64,000 nt of DNA from JAEMQF01 sp963850525 (GTDB lineage Bacteria; Pseudomonadota; Gammaproteobacteria; Burkholderiales; Burkholderiaceae_C): assembly GCA_963850525.1 (NCBI GenBank), contig CAWKLQ010000008.1:1116001-1180000 (forward strand), written 5' to 3'. How positions within the stretch are numbered: the first letter of the stretch is position 1; every line of letters starts with the position of its first letter. This document shows positions 42,035 through 50,429 of the stretch, piece by piece. The notes beneath the pieces are model-generated. The model was not told the DNA's origin and ran no database searches. It saw only the letters and a program-made list of their open reading frames with translations. A program made the position numbers and the translations under genes.

Positions 42035-43210
42035 TCACGCGCTGACAATCTGCGCGAGGTCGCGACGCGGCGTTGCCGATGCGGAGGTGGCGCCGTAGCC
42101 GACTCGCGCCAGCATCTGGATCGTGGTCTGTGCCGGGTCGAAACCGAGCCGCCGATGCATCGCGTCGTATTGCGGGCGCACCTCCGCAAACTCCTGGAGG
42201 GCCTGCGACAGCGGGTGCATCTGCACCCCGGCGGCGGTGGCCTGAAGATGGGCACGCACATAGGCACGCCCGCTGTCCACTTGCGCGCGCCGGCTGTTGC
42301 CGCGCGAGGCGATCCAGTGGTAGCCGCTGCACGTCTCCTGCGGCAGCCAGCGCTCCATCGCGCGCGCGAAATTGCTGCTGCCGCGCGCCGGCACTTCGAA
42401 GCGGTCGAACAGGCCGATGCTGCTGGCCAACCTCGGCATCGCGCCCATCATCGAAATGCCGTCGCGGTGGCGTTCGATCTCGCTCGGGCCGATTCGAAAC
42501 AGTCGCGCCGATTCGAGCCAGGTGCGCGGTGTGATCATTTCGGTTTCAAACGCTGCGCGCGTGATGGCGCGCAGCTGTTCGATGCCGACGGGGTCGACGA
42601 CCTCCCCCGCCAACAGGCCGAGGCTGCGCGAGTTGGACGCGAACTCTTGCCACAGGTCGTTCGGCACCCGACGCGCGTTGTCGTAGGCGCCCTTGTGGGT
42701 GTGTCTGTGCCGAATCTGCGCGAACAACGGGTCGCGCGGCGTCGCCGCATCGCGGCTCAGCACCAGTCGGGCGACCACGTGTCCGCCCGGAAGCTCGCTC
42801 GCGGGCGGTTCGCCTTCCGGAAAGGGAAGCACCTGCACGCGATAGCCGCGCTGCGCGGCGGCAATCACCGCGAGTTCGATGAACGCGCCGCAGCCGATCA
42901 GGATCTGGCGGCCAAACGGGTCGGTCTCGGGCAGCAACCGGTCTTTGTCGCAAACGAGGGTGATCTCATTCGTGCGGCGCAGGTCGGCGAGCCAGGGCTG
43001 GCGGTTGTGCGGGTTCGGCGCGAGCAGGCCATGCGCGAGCATGAAGCGGCGCACTTCACTGGCCTGCGCCGCCGTCTGCCATGCGCGCACACTCGCTTCG
43101 GGATAGGCCGACGAGCACCCCGCCAGGCCGGTGCCGGCGAACACCACGCCACCCCCAACAAGTGCGATGGCGCGGCGACGGCCCGGGTTGAATGAGAAGT
43201 TGTCCGACAT
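42035..43210 (-). CDS. Acg-like FMN-binding nitroreductase-family protein, Tat lipoprotein
   Basis: A 391-residue protein. The N-terminus has both a twin-arginine pattern (NPGRRRAIALVGGG) and a lipobox (TGLAGC). The nitroreductase-like fold of the Acg family is duplicated and degenerate: APNPHNRQPWLADL (FMN phosphate contact), IGCGAFIELAVIAAA and FARAMERWLPQE. The start ATG 43210 has AAAGGA upstream; the longer open frame upstream is a shadow of the LysR gene. Acg proteins are thought to sequester flavin or act in stress. It is convergent with the photolyase gene. Confidence 0.85.
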   Translation of the reverse strand: MSDNFSFNPGRRRAIALVGGGVVFAGTGLAGCSSAYPEASVRAWQTAAQASEVRRFMLAHGLLAPNPHNRQPWLADLRRTNEITLVCDKDRLLPETDPFGRQILIGCGAFIELAVIAAAQRGYRVQVLPFPEGEPPASELPGGHVVARLVLSRDAATPRDPLFAQIRHRHTHKGAYDNARRVPNDLWQEFASNSRSLGLLAGEVVDPVGIEQLRAITRAAFETEMITPRTWLESARLFRIGPSEIERHRDGISMMGAMPRLASSIGLFDRFEVPARGSSNFARAMERWLPQETCSGYHWIASRGNSRRAQVDSGRAYVRAHLQATAAGVQMHPLSQALQEFAEVRPQYDAMHRRLGFDPAQTTIQMLARVGYGATSASATPRRDLAQIVSA

Positions 43211-43342
43211 GGTGCGTCCTTTCAGGGTCTTGGGTTGAAGCGGCAAGGCGGCGGCGTCGAGGCCAGTGGCGCGACTGTCGCGGCATTGCGCTTTCCTGCC
43301 CACGCCCAGGCTCACATGCCCGCCATGCGAAACTGCATGCCG

Positions 43343-44314
43343 ATGGCGAAACGCGCGTCCCCCATGCCCGAACTCAGCGCTGCAGCGCCGCCCGGTCCGC
43401 GCCTGGACGACTGGAACCTGCTGCGCTCGTTCGTCGCGATTTATGACACCGGCACGTTGACCGAGGCAGCACGGCGCCTGGGTACGACGCAGCCGAACAT
43501 GGGGCGGCACCTGCGCGAACTCGAAACCTTGCTGGGCGAAACCTTGTTCGTGCGGCTGCCCGGGAAGCTCAAGGCGAGCGAGCGTGCGCATGCACTGTTT
43601 GAAGCCACCGCGCCCATGCACCAGGCGGTGCGCGACGCCGCGCGCCTGTTCACGGAAAGCCCGCAGCGCATCGCCGGCGTGGTGCGGCTCGCGGTGTCGG
43701 AAGCCTACGGCTACCACGTCGTGCCACGCATGCTCGCGCCGCTGTTGCACGAACAACCTGAACTCGAGATCGAGCTCGCGGTATCGAACCGAAGCGACAA
43801 CCTGCTGCGTCGCGACGCCGACATCGCGGTACGGCATTTCCGGCCGCAGCAAGACGACCTGATCGCGCGCAAAGTCGGCGACACCGAGATGGGCCTGTTC
43901 GCTCACGACGCCTACATCGCGCGCTTTGGCGAGCCGACCGAATTCGCCCAAGCCGAGGGTTCGGTTGTCACAGGTTTCGATCGGGAGCCGATGCCGATTG
44001 CCGCGGCTTTGCTAGGCGAGCCGCCGGCGGCGCCGCTGCGCTTTCGCTGGCGCAGCGACTCTGTGCTGGCGCTGCAGGCGGCCGTCGAGTGCGGTGCGGC
44101 GGTGGGCATGTACTTTGTCGACATCGCCGCCGAGCGCCCCGGCCTGCGCCGTGTGCTCGCGGATCGGGTCGGCTTGAAGCAGGAAGTGTGGCTGTGCGCC
44201 CACGACGAATTGCGCCGCAGCCGCCGCATGCGCCTGGTCTGGGAGCACCTCGGCGACGCGCTCGAGGCGCGGTTCTCCGGTGCTGCGCTGCGGGCAGATC
44301 GCGCCGTCGCGTGA
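43343..44314 (+). CDS. LysR family transcriptional regulator
   Basis: A regulator of about 323 residues. The winged helix-turn-helix is DTGTLTEAARRLGTTQPNMGRHLREL, and the C-terminal effector domain follows. The start is uncertain: ATGs at 43316, 43343 and 43364 are all in frame, with no clear ribosome-binding site; I took the middle one. It is divergent from the Acg-like gene and likely controls it. It belongs to the group that also reads plain LysR sites, with no further hint of its ligand. Confidence 0.88.
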   Translation: MAKRASPMPELSAAAPPGPRLDDWNLLRSFVAIYDTGTLTEAARRLGTTQPNMGRHLRELETLLGETLFVRLPGKLKASERAHALFEATAPMHQAVRDAARLFTESPQRIAGVVRLAVSEAYGYHVVPRMLAPLLHEQPELEIELAVSNRSDNLLRRDADIAVRHFRPQQDDLIARKVGDTEMGLFAHDAYIARFGEPTEFAQAEGSVVTGFDREPMPIAAALLGEPPAAPLRFRWRSDSVLALQAAVECGAAVGMYFVDIAAERPGLRRVLADRVGLKQEVWLCAHDELRRSRRMRLVWEHLGDALEARFSGAALRADRAVA

Positions 44315-44360
44315 CGCAGCTTTTGCATCCAAAGGGCCTCGCCTTGCGTACTGAGCTCCT

Positions 44361-44999
44361 ATGAGCTCCGTGCAACAAGACTGGTCACAACGCAGCCAAG
44401 ACCTGGCCGGCCTGCTCGCGCGCAGCGCGCTGGGCGAGCGCGCTGCGTTTGCCCAGCTCTACGAGCGCAGCGGCGCGCACCTGTTCGCGGTGATCCTGCG
44501 AATCAATCGCGACCGCGCGCAGGCCGAAGACCTTCTGCAGGACGTCTATGTGAAAGTCTGGCGCTCGCTGCGCAGCTACGACCCACAGCACAGCCAGCCG
44601 CTCACCTGGCTGACGAGCATTGCGCGCAACCACGCCATCGACAGCCTGCGCCGCCGGCAGACCCAGCCGCGCCTGGCATCCGCAGACACGGCGCGGCGCG
44701 ACGCGGAGAATGGCGCCGATGAAGACCCCTACGCCGACCTGCAAGACCCCACCGCCGGGCCGCTCGAGCTGCTCGACCAGGCCGCGCAGGCGCGCGAGGT
44801 GTCGCGCTGCATGAAGGTGTTGAACGCTCAGCAGCGCCAGAGCGTTGCGCTCGCCTTCTACGACGGCCTGAGCCACGCCGAAGTCGCGCTGCAGCTGCGC
44901 CAGCCGCTGGGCACCGTCAAGTCATGGGTGCGGCGCGGCCTGCTCGCGCTGAAGAGTTGCCTGGAAAGCGGCGCGCCCACCAGCGCGCAAGGGCGTTAG
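44361..44999 (+). CDS. ECF sigma factor with a downstream RskA-type anti-sigma gene
   Basis: A 212-residue sigma-70 family protein. Region 2 reads AEDLLQDVYVKVWRSLRSYDP and TWLTSIARNHAIDSLRRR; region 4 reads LSHAEVALQLRQPLGTVKSWVRRGLLALK. This is the ECF type that pairs with RskA anti-sigma proteins, and such a gene follows at 45387. The two are unusually far apart, with a palindromic element between them. In relatives this sigma type governs envelope and oxidative stress genes. Control over the lipid/photolyase cluster is an attractive inference. Confidence 0.93.
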   Translation: MSSVQQDWSQRSQDLAGLLARSALGERAAFAQLYERSGAHLFAVILRINRDRAQAEDLLQDVYVKVWRSLRSYDPQHSQPLTWLTSIARNHAIDSLRRRQTQPRLASADTARRDAENGADEDPYADLQDPTAGPLELLDQAAQAREVSRCMKVLNAQQRQSVALAFYDGLSHAEVALQLRQPLGTVKSWVRRGLLALKSCLESGAPTSAQGR

Positions 45000-45386
45000 C
45001 GATGAACCCGGCACGCCTCGTCCAGCGTCGGGCCTCGAGTGGGGGGTTGGCCGATTACGGCCCATTGCTGACGTTTGAACGTCCGCTTTGGGTGCGGTCA
45101 CGCGTGCCGCCGATCAAAGCTCAGCATGGCGAGGTGCAGCGCGAAGGGCACGACGCAAGACAGTCGTCATCCCGGCGAAAGCCGGGATCCACCCGTGGAA
45201 GTCGCGCGTCCAGCGAAGCGTTCATCGCGTGCATCCGGTGGATCCCGGCTTTCGCCGGGATGACGAGGGTTGTTGGGCAAGCCTCGAGGCCACATCAACC
45301 GGCGGCAACGGGCCGAAACCAGTCCGTCACAGCGAATCAACTGTTTGTGCGCGGCGCGTCGTGCGCAGAACGGTGCGGCCACTGAC
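45000..45386. other. 387-bp gap between sigma and anti-sigma genes
   Basis: No convincing gene is seen. Its main content is the inverted palindromic element at 45166-45264. The frame beginning at ATG 45002 runs through the element and codes for nothing I recognise. Most sigma/RskA pairs are joined by an overlap or a few bases, so this gap is probably an insertion-expanded spacer. The first 160 bp may contain a decayed 5' extension or leader. Confidence 0.6.
45166..45264. repeat. Inverted pair of REP-like palindromes
   Basis: Two arms face each other. The left arm starts GTCATCCCGGCG at 45166 and the right arm ends CGCCGGGATGAC at 45264. The match between the arms extends to 28-29 bp without mismatch. 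Each arm contains the small hairpin CCCGGC-GAAA-GCCGGG with a GAAA tetraloop. The whole element can form a cruciform or a long RNA hairpin. It has the same ends as the element at 35654-35722. Confidence 0.92.
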
Positions 45387-46076
45387 ATGGACTACGGTCG
45401 CCCCCCACTCGCAGACCGCCTCGCCGCCGACTACGTGACCGGCACCTTGCGTGGCGCGGCGCGGCGGCGCTTCGAGACGCTGCTGCCTGCGCATGCGGCG
45501 CTGCGCGATGCGGTGCGCTACTGGAACGCGCAGTTGATGCCCTTGACCGCGAGCCTTGCGCCGATTGCGCCACCGCCGCGCGTCTGGCGGCGCATTGAGG
45601 AACGCCTTTGGAGTGGCCCGGCCCCTGCCACGGCGCGGCCGGCAGCGTCGTTGGCGTTTTGGCGCGGCTTGTCTGCGTTTGCCAGCGTCGCCGCTTTGAG
45701 CCTGGCGCTGCTGCTCGCCAGCCCGGAGCCCGTGCGGCCACCCATCATCGTCGTGCTGGACGCCGCCACCGCCGCGCCCGCCGGGGCGTCGCCCGCGTCA
45801 TTCATCGCCAGCATCGGCGGCGATGGCCGCGCGCTCGTGACCCGGCCGTTGAACGTGAGCGTTCCCGTCGACCGTGCGCTCGAGCTCTGGGCCGTACCGG
45901 CAACTGGGGCGCCGCGCTCGCTGGGGCTGATCTCGGGCAGCGGCGTCACCGTGCTGCAGCAGGGCAAGTTGCTCGACGCGGCGACCGCACTCGCGGTCAG
46001 CCTCGAGCCGCAGGGCGGCTCGCCCAGCGGCGCGCCGAGCGGGCCGATTCTGTACGTCGGCAAACTCACGCTGTAA
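45387..46076 (+). CDS. RskA-type anti-sigma factor
   Basis: A 229-residue membrane anti-sigma factor. The N-terminal sigma-binding part shows LADRLAADYVTGTLRGAARRRFETLL (anti-sigma zinc-finger-less ASD), followed by a single membrane span (FASVAALSLALLLA, about residues 95-110) and a periplasmic RskA domain with ASIGGDGRALVTRPLNV, RALELWAVPATG and PSGPILYVGKL. It starts at ATG 45387. It holds the upstream ECF sigma factor at the membrane until a signal leads to its release. Confidence 0.92.
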   Translation: MDYGRPPLADRLAADYVTGTLRGAARRRFETLLPAHAALRDAVRYWNAQLMPLTASLAPIAPPPRVWRRIEERLWSGPAPATARPAASLAFWRGLSAFASVAALSLALLLASPEPVRPPIIVVLDAATAAPAGASPASFIASIGGDGRALVTRPLNVSVPVDRALELWAVPATGAPRSLGLISGSGVTVLQQGKLLDAATALAVSLEPQGGSPSGAPSGPILYVGKLTL

Positions 46077-46135
46077 GCGCCGGTGCATCGAAGGTTCACG
46101 GTCCGCTCCATGGCGCGCGCGGCGCGTAGGGGCGT

Positions 46136-46690
46136 TCAGAACAATGACGGTTCGTCGCCCACGCGGGCACCTTCGATGGCGAGCATCTTGAGCTTGGTCG
46201 CGGTCCCGCCCGGCGCCGAGAACCCGCCCATACGCCCCCCGGCGGCGAGCACGCGGTGGCACGGGACGATGGGCGCAAACGGGTTGTTCCCCAGGGCCTG
46301 ACCGACTGCACGTGCCGCGCCGGGGTCGCCCAGGCGCTGCGCGATCTCGCCATAGGTGAGCGTGCGGCCGGGCGGAATGCTCAGAGCGATCTCGTAGACG
46401 CGCCGATGAAACTGCGGCACGCCGCGCCAGTCGAGCATCGCGCCTGACAGGTGCACCGCTTCGCCGCGCAGCAGCGCCTGGATTTCGCTGATCACACCGG
46501 CGATCGCCGCATCGGGTTGCCCAAGCATTGCGCCGGCATAGCGCCGCTGCATGCGCCGGCGCAGCGCTGCCGAATCGGCTTCGGGCAGCTGCGCACCGAC
46601 GATGCCGCAGTCGCCCCACGCCACCGCGCATTCGCCGATCGCCGTGTCGAACGCGGCCCAGCTGATCGGGCTGACGGCGCCGGGCGTCAT
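46136..46690 (-). CDS. Methylated-DNA-[protein]-cysteine S-methyltransferase family (MGMT/Ogt)
   Basis: A 184-residue alkyltransferase. The C-terminal domain includes VPQFHRRVYEIALSIPPGRTLTYGEIA, the helix-turn-helix arginine in AARAVGQALGNNP and the active-site PCHRV (Cys144). It starts at ATG 46690, sharing a base with the stop of the ABC permease gene (TGATG), so it is the third gene of that operon. It removes O6-alkyl groups from guanine in a suicide reaction. Confidence 0.94.
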   Translation of the reverse strand: MTPGAVSPISWAAFDTAIGECAVAWGDCGIVGAQLPEADSAALRRRMQRRYAGAMLGQPDAAIAGVISEIQALLRGEAVHLSGAMLDWRGVPQFHRRVYEIALSIPPGRTLTYGEIAQRLGDPGAARAVGQALGNNPFAPIVPCHRVLAAGGRMGGFSAPGGTATKLKMLAIEGARVGDEPSLF

Positions 46691-47466
46691 CAATTCTTCA
46701 GCCGGTAGCCGGTCTTGAAGATCCAGCCAACGACGAGCAGGCAAAGCAAAAGAAACCCGAGCGTCGCCGCCATGCTTGTCGCGACGCCGACATCGGCCGT
46801 GCCGTAAAAGCTCCAGCGAAACCCGCTGATCAGGTAGACCACCGGGTTGAACAGCGTCAGCGTGCGCCAGGCTGGCGGCAGCATGTCGATCGAATAGAAC
46901 GCGCCGCCCAGAAACGTGAGCGGCGTGATCACGAGCATCGGAATGAACTGGAGTTGCTCAAAACTCTTCGCCCAGACGCCGACGATGAAGCCGAACAGGC
47001 TGAACGTGACCGCCGTCAGCACCAGGAACGCGACCATCCACAGCGGGTGCACGATGCGGATCGGCACGAACAGGCTCGCCGTGGCGAGGATGACCAGGCC
47101 GAGCACGATCGATTTGCTCGCCGCGGCGCCCACGTACGCGAGCACGATCTCGAACGTCGACACCGGCGCGGACAGAAGTTCGTAAATCGTTCCGGTGAAC
47201 TTGGGGAAATAGATGCCGAACGACGCATTGGAGATGCTCTCGGTGAAGAGCGCGAGCATGATGAGTCCGGGAACGATGAACGCGCCGTAGGCGACGCCGT
47301 CGACCTCGCTCATGCGCGAGCCGATCGCCGCGCCGAAGACGACGAAATAGAGCGACGTCGTGATCACCGGCGTGGCCAGGCTTTGCCAGAGCGTGCGCAC
47401 GGCACGCGCGACCTCGAAGCGGTAGATCGCCCAGACGCCGTGGCGGTTGAATCCCGAGTGCTTCAT
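46690..47466 (-). CDS. ABC-2 type exporter permease (YadH-like)
   Basis: A 258-residue membrane protein of the ABC-2 family. Six hydrophobic segments are present, with SLYFVVFGAAIGSRM, FTGTIYELLSAPVSTFEIVLAYV and the C-terminal PLTFLGGAFYSIDMLPPAWR. It overlaps the ATPase gene by ATGA and closely resembles E. coli YadH in length and motifs. The exported compound is unknown. Confidence 0.93.
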   Translation of the reverse strand: MKHSGFNRHGVWAIYRFEVARAVRTLWQSLATPVITTSLYFVVFGAAIGSRMSEVDGVAYGAFIVPGLIMLALFTESISNASFGIYFPKFTGTIYELLSAPVSTFEIVLAYVGAAASKSIVLGLVILATASLFVPIRIVHPLWMVAFLVLTAVTFSLFGFIVGVWAKSFEQLQFIPMLVITPLTFLGGAFYSIDMLPPAWRTLTLFNPVVYLISGFRWSFYGTADVGVATSMAATLGFLLLCLLVVGWIFKTGYRLKN

Positions 47467-48398
47467 GCGTGACTCGATTTTTCGCTCACCAGGCCGACAA
47501 AGATGTCTTCGAGCGAGCTCTGGCGCGTGTTCAAGTCCCTGATGGCGATTCCGAGTTCGCTCAATCGGCGCAGCAGCGCGGCAACGCCGCTGCGCTGCGG
47601 GTCGGCGTCGAAGCGATATTCCAGCTCGTCGCCGTCGGCATTCAGCAGCAGCGGCCACTCGGCAAGCCCCTGCGGCAGCGCGGCCAGGCGATTCTGCAGG
47701 TGCAGCGTCAGGTGCTTCTTGCCGAGTTTTTTCATGAGCGTCGACTTGTCCTCGACGAGGATCAGCTCGCCCTTGTGGATCACGCCGATGCGATCTGCCA
47801 TCTCTTCGGCTTCGTCGATGTAATGGGTGGTCAGGATGATCGTCACGCCACTCTCGCGCAAGCCCCGCACCAGCGCCCACATGTCGCGGCGCAGCTCGAC
47901 GTCCACGCCGGCGGTGGGCTCGTCGAGGAAGAGGATCTGCGGCTCGTGCGACAAGGCCTTGGCGATCATGACGCGCCGCTTCATGCCGCCCGACAGCGTC
48001 ATGATTCGCTGGTCGCGTTTGTCCCAGAGCGTGAGGTCACGCAGCAACTTTTCGATGAACGCCGGGTTCCGCGCGCGCCCAAACAGGCCGCGGCTGAAAT
48101 TGACGGTGGCCCAGACCGTCTCGAAGGCGTCGGTGCTGAGCTCTTGCGGCACGAGGCCAATCTTCGAGCGCGCGGCGCGGTAGTCGACAACGATGTCGTG
48201 GCCGTCGGCGCGCACGACACCCGAACTCGGCGTGACGATGCCGCAGACGATGGAGATCAGCGTCGTCTTGCCCGCACCGTTGGGGCCGAGCAGGGCGAAA
48301 ATTTCGCCCTGCTCGATGTCCAGGTCGATGCGCTTCAGCGCTTGCACACCGGTCGCGTAGGTCTTCGTCAGGTTCGAGAGGGAAACGATCGCTGGCAT
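47463..48398 (-). CDS. ABC exporter ATP-binding protein (YadG-like)
   Basis: A 311-residue ATPase. Walker A is GPNGAGKTT, the signature is LSGGMKRRVMIAKAL, and Walker B is ILFLDEPTAGVDVELRRDMW, with TTHYIDEAEEMADRIGV as the H-loop. The C-terminal extension with SLEDIFVGLVSEK is also seen in YadG. The start is ATG 48398; the frame extends upstream but overlaps the NhaR gene as a shadow. It drives the YadH-like permease. Confidence 0.95.
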   Translation of the reverse strand: MPAIVSLSNLTKTYATGVQALKRIDLDIEQGEIFALLGPNGAGKTTLISIVCGIVTPSSGVVRADGHDIVVDYRAARSKIGLVPQELSTDAFETVWATVNFSRGLFGRARNPAFIEKLLRDLTLWDKRDQRIMTLSGGMKRRVMIAKALSHEPQILFLDEPTAGVDVELRRDMWALVRGLRESGVTIILTTHYIDEAEEMADRIGVIHKGELILVEDKSTLMKKLGKKHLTLHLQNRLAALPQGLAEWPLLLNADGDELEYRFDADPQRSGVAALLRRLSELGIAIRDLNTRQSSLEDIFVGLVSEKSSHA

Positions 48399-48468
48399 CG
48401 GCGCAAGGGTAGCACCCGCGGGGCGCCGCCCGCTGTGCTTGAGCGCGCGCCTCGCCTGGCCCTGACAC

Positions 48469-49353
48469 TCACCGCCGCACGGCGAGCAGCCGCTGCACCA
48501 ACGGGTGCTGCACCTTCTTTTCGGTGCCGATCGCGAAGAAGTGTTCTTCCACGCCATCGCAGTGCGCGATCCGCTTGACCGCGTAGCGGTCGACCAATTC
48601 ATCGTGCACCATTTCCGGCGCGGGAAAAACGCCCATGCCACCCGCGCCGAAGGTCTTCAGCAAGGCGCTGTCCTCGAATTCGCCGACGATGCGCGGGCGC
48701 ACGCCGCGCTCCTCGAACCAGCGGTCGATGCGAATGCGAACCGCGGCGTGCCCGGTGGGCAGCAGCACCGGCACCTGCTCCAGCGATTGCGGAAAGCCGC
48801 GCCGCGCCGCCGCGAACAGTTCCGGCGCGGCGTACCAGCCCAGCGCCGACGTGCCCAGCGCATGGCTGTACAGCTTCAAGTTCGGGTTGTGCGGCGCGCT
48901 GTGGTCGGCGAGCACGATGTCCAGGCGGTGCAGCGCCAGGTCGCCCAGCAGGTCTTCAAACTCGTCCTGGTGGCACAGTAGGCGCAGCGTGGGCTCTTTC
49001 ATCACCGGCTCCATCAGGCGCCGCACCACCAGTTTGGGCAGCGCGTCGGAGATGCCCACCGCGAGGCGCACGCTCGGCGAACTCACCGCGTCGCGCACTG
49101 CGCCGGGCAGCGCCTCACCCAGCTGAAATATCAGTTCGGCCTGGCGCACCGCGGCGTGGCCGGCTTCCGTCAAAACCAAACCGCGCCCGGCCGGCTTGAG
49201 CAGCGCATAGCCGAGCGCGCGCTCGAGTTCCTTGACCTGGGTGCTCACGGTTTGCACCGCCATGCCCAGGCGTTCGGCGGCGCGCGCGACGCCTCCGGCC
49301 TTGGCGACGACCCAGAAGTAGTAGAGGTGGCGGTAGCTGAAACTTTGACTCAT
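48469..49353 (-). CDS. nhaR: NhaR-like LysR family regulator
   Basis: A 294-residue protein with the NhaR-type opening FSYRHLYYFWVVAKAGGVARAAE and helix-turn-helix MAVQTVSTQVKELERALGYAL. In E. coli NhaR activates nhaA in response to sodium. An nhaA gene lies at 58258 in this window. A copy of the 28-bp box shared with two other promoter regions begins 15 nt upstream of its start codon. I infer that it regulates itself and the stress block downstream. Confidence 0.92.
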   Translation of the reverse strand: MSQSFSYRHLYYFWVVAKAGGVARAAERLGMAVQTVSTQVKELERALGYALLKPAGRGLVLTEAGHAAVRQAELIFQLGEALPGAVRDAVSSPSVRLAVGISDALPKLVVRRLMEPVMKEPTLRLLCHQDEFEDLLGDLALHRLDIVLADHSAPHNPNLKLYSHALGTSALGWYAAPELFAAARRGFPQSLEQVPVLLPTGHAAVRIRIDRWFEERGVRPRIVGEFEDSALLKTFGAGGMGVFPAPEMVHDELVDRYAVKRIAHCDGVEEHFFAIGTEKKVQHPLVQRLLAVRR

Positions 49354-49367
49354 GCTCAGGTTTCCTC

Positions 49368-49395
49368 GCAGTCGGGCTTCGCAATTGTCTGCTTT
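49368..49395 (+). promoter_or_regulatory. Shared 28-bp box, copy A (nhaR/patatin gap)
   Basis: This copy has GCAGTCGGGCTTCGC followed by AATTGTCTGCTTT. It lies between the divergent nhaR and patatin genes, in the orientation of the patatin gene. It aligns without gaps to the copies at 53642 and 56764. The second half is almost identical to copy B (12 bp in a row). Confidence 0.65.
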
Positions 49396-49516
49396 CTAAG
49401 TACCCAACCCTTGCCCGCTCTGCCGCAGGAGTTCGTTGCAGACATCGGCTTGCGCAAGAACATGACAGCGCACGTCGACCGGCTCGACTACGCTCGTGTT
49501 TTGTCAGGGAGAAACC

Positions 49517-50380
49517 ATGTCGGTCGAGTCCAACTCGACGCCGCGCCTGGCCTTGGTGCTCGGCAGCGGCGGCGTGCGCAGCATCGCCGCGGTGGGGGTG
49601 GCCGAGGTGCTGGCCGATGAAGGGTTGCGGCCGGACCTGATTGTCGGCTGCAGCTCGGGCGCACTGTTCGGCGCGACGATCGCTGTGGGCATGAGCAGCC
49701 GCGAGGCGCTGCGCGCCGCGACGACCCTGTGGTCAGCCGAGCTGACGCAGCGGCGGCGCTGGCGCGCCTATGCGCAACTGCTCGCGCCCCAGTGGTTCGG
49801 ATTCGACGCCGGCTTCGCGCTGCGCGACGACAAGCGCATCGGCGAGCGCATTCAGCTCGCCTTTGGCGACAAACGCCTGGAAGATTTGCCGACGCCGCTG
49901 CGCGTGGTCGCCACCGAAGCCGCGAGCGGCCACAGCGTCGTGCTGACGCACGGTGCGTTGACGCTTGCGCTGCGCGCCAGCATGGCCGTGCCCTTCATGT
50001 TTCCGAGTGTCGAGGTGAATGGGCGCAGGCTGGTGGACGGCGTGATCTCCGATCCGCTGCCGGTGGCCGCTGCCGCCGACGCAGCGCTTGTCGTGACGCT
50101 CGGCTTCAAGGGCGCGATGCCACGCCGCGTGGACCGCGCATCGCGCCTCGTGGCGCAGGCGAGCACCTCGCTCATCAACAACTTGCAGCAAGCGCGCGTG
50201 GACGCGGCACGTCACGCCGGCCAGCGCGTGCTTGCGCTGGAGTTGGGGCTGGATCGTCACGTGGGCCTGTGGGAAACTGAGGCCATGCCCTACTTGTACG
50301 AGGCCGGGCGCCGCGCGGCGCGCGCGCAAATCTCGCAAATCGCCGCGCTCGCGGGCGGCGCGGCGGCGCAGGCGGCGTGA
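49517..50380 (+). CDS. Patatin-like phospholipase family protein
   Basis: A 287-residue patatin-domain protein. The oxyanion motif is LVLGSGGVRSIAAVGVAEVL, the nucleophile elbow is VGCSSGALFG (GxSxG) and the catalytic aspartate is in LVDGVISDPLPV. The start ATG 49517 has AGGGAG upstream. It is a serine acyl hydrolase likely acting on phospholipids in the cytoplasm or at the membrane. The shared box lies about 120 bp upstream. Confidence 0.93.
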   Translation: MSVESNSTPRLALVLGSGGVRSIAAVGVAEVLADEGLRPDLIVGCSSGALFGATIAVGMSSREALRAATTLWSAELTQRRRWRAYAQLLAPQWFGFDAGFALRDDKRIGERIQLAFGDKRLEDLPTPLRVVATEAASGHSVVLTHGALTLALRASMAVPFMFPSVEVNGRRLVDGVISDPLPVAAAADAALVVTLGFKGAMPRRVDRASRLVAQASTSLINNLQQARVDAARHAGQRVLALELGLDRHVGLWETEAMPYLYEAGRRAARAQISQIAALAGGAAAQAA

Positions 50381-50429
50381 CGCATCGCGCATGTCGTCCG
50401 CATGGAACTCATCGGAGCGTCAATTCGCA

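Noticed and set aside
42035..43951. 638-residue form of the Acg-like protein
   Set aside because: The upstream 247 codons are a shadow of the LysR gene; the Tat/lipobox signal starts at ATG 43210.
45002..45385. Possible gene between the sigma and anti-sigma genes
   Set aside because: The frame runs through the palindromic repeat and has no recognisable sequence or good start context.
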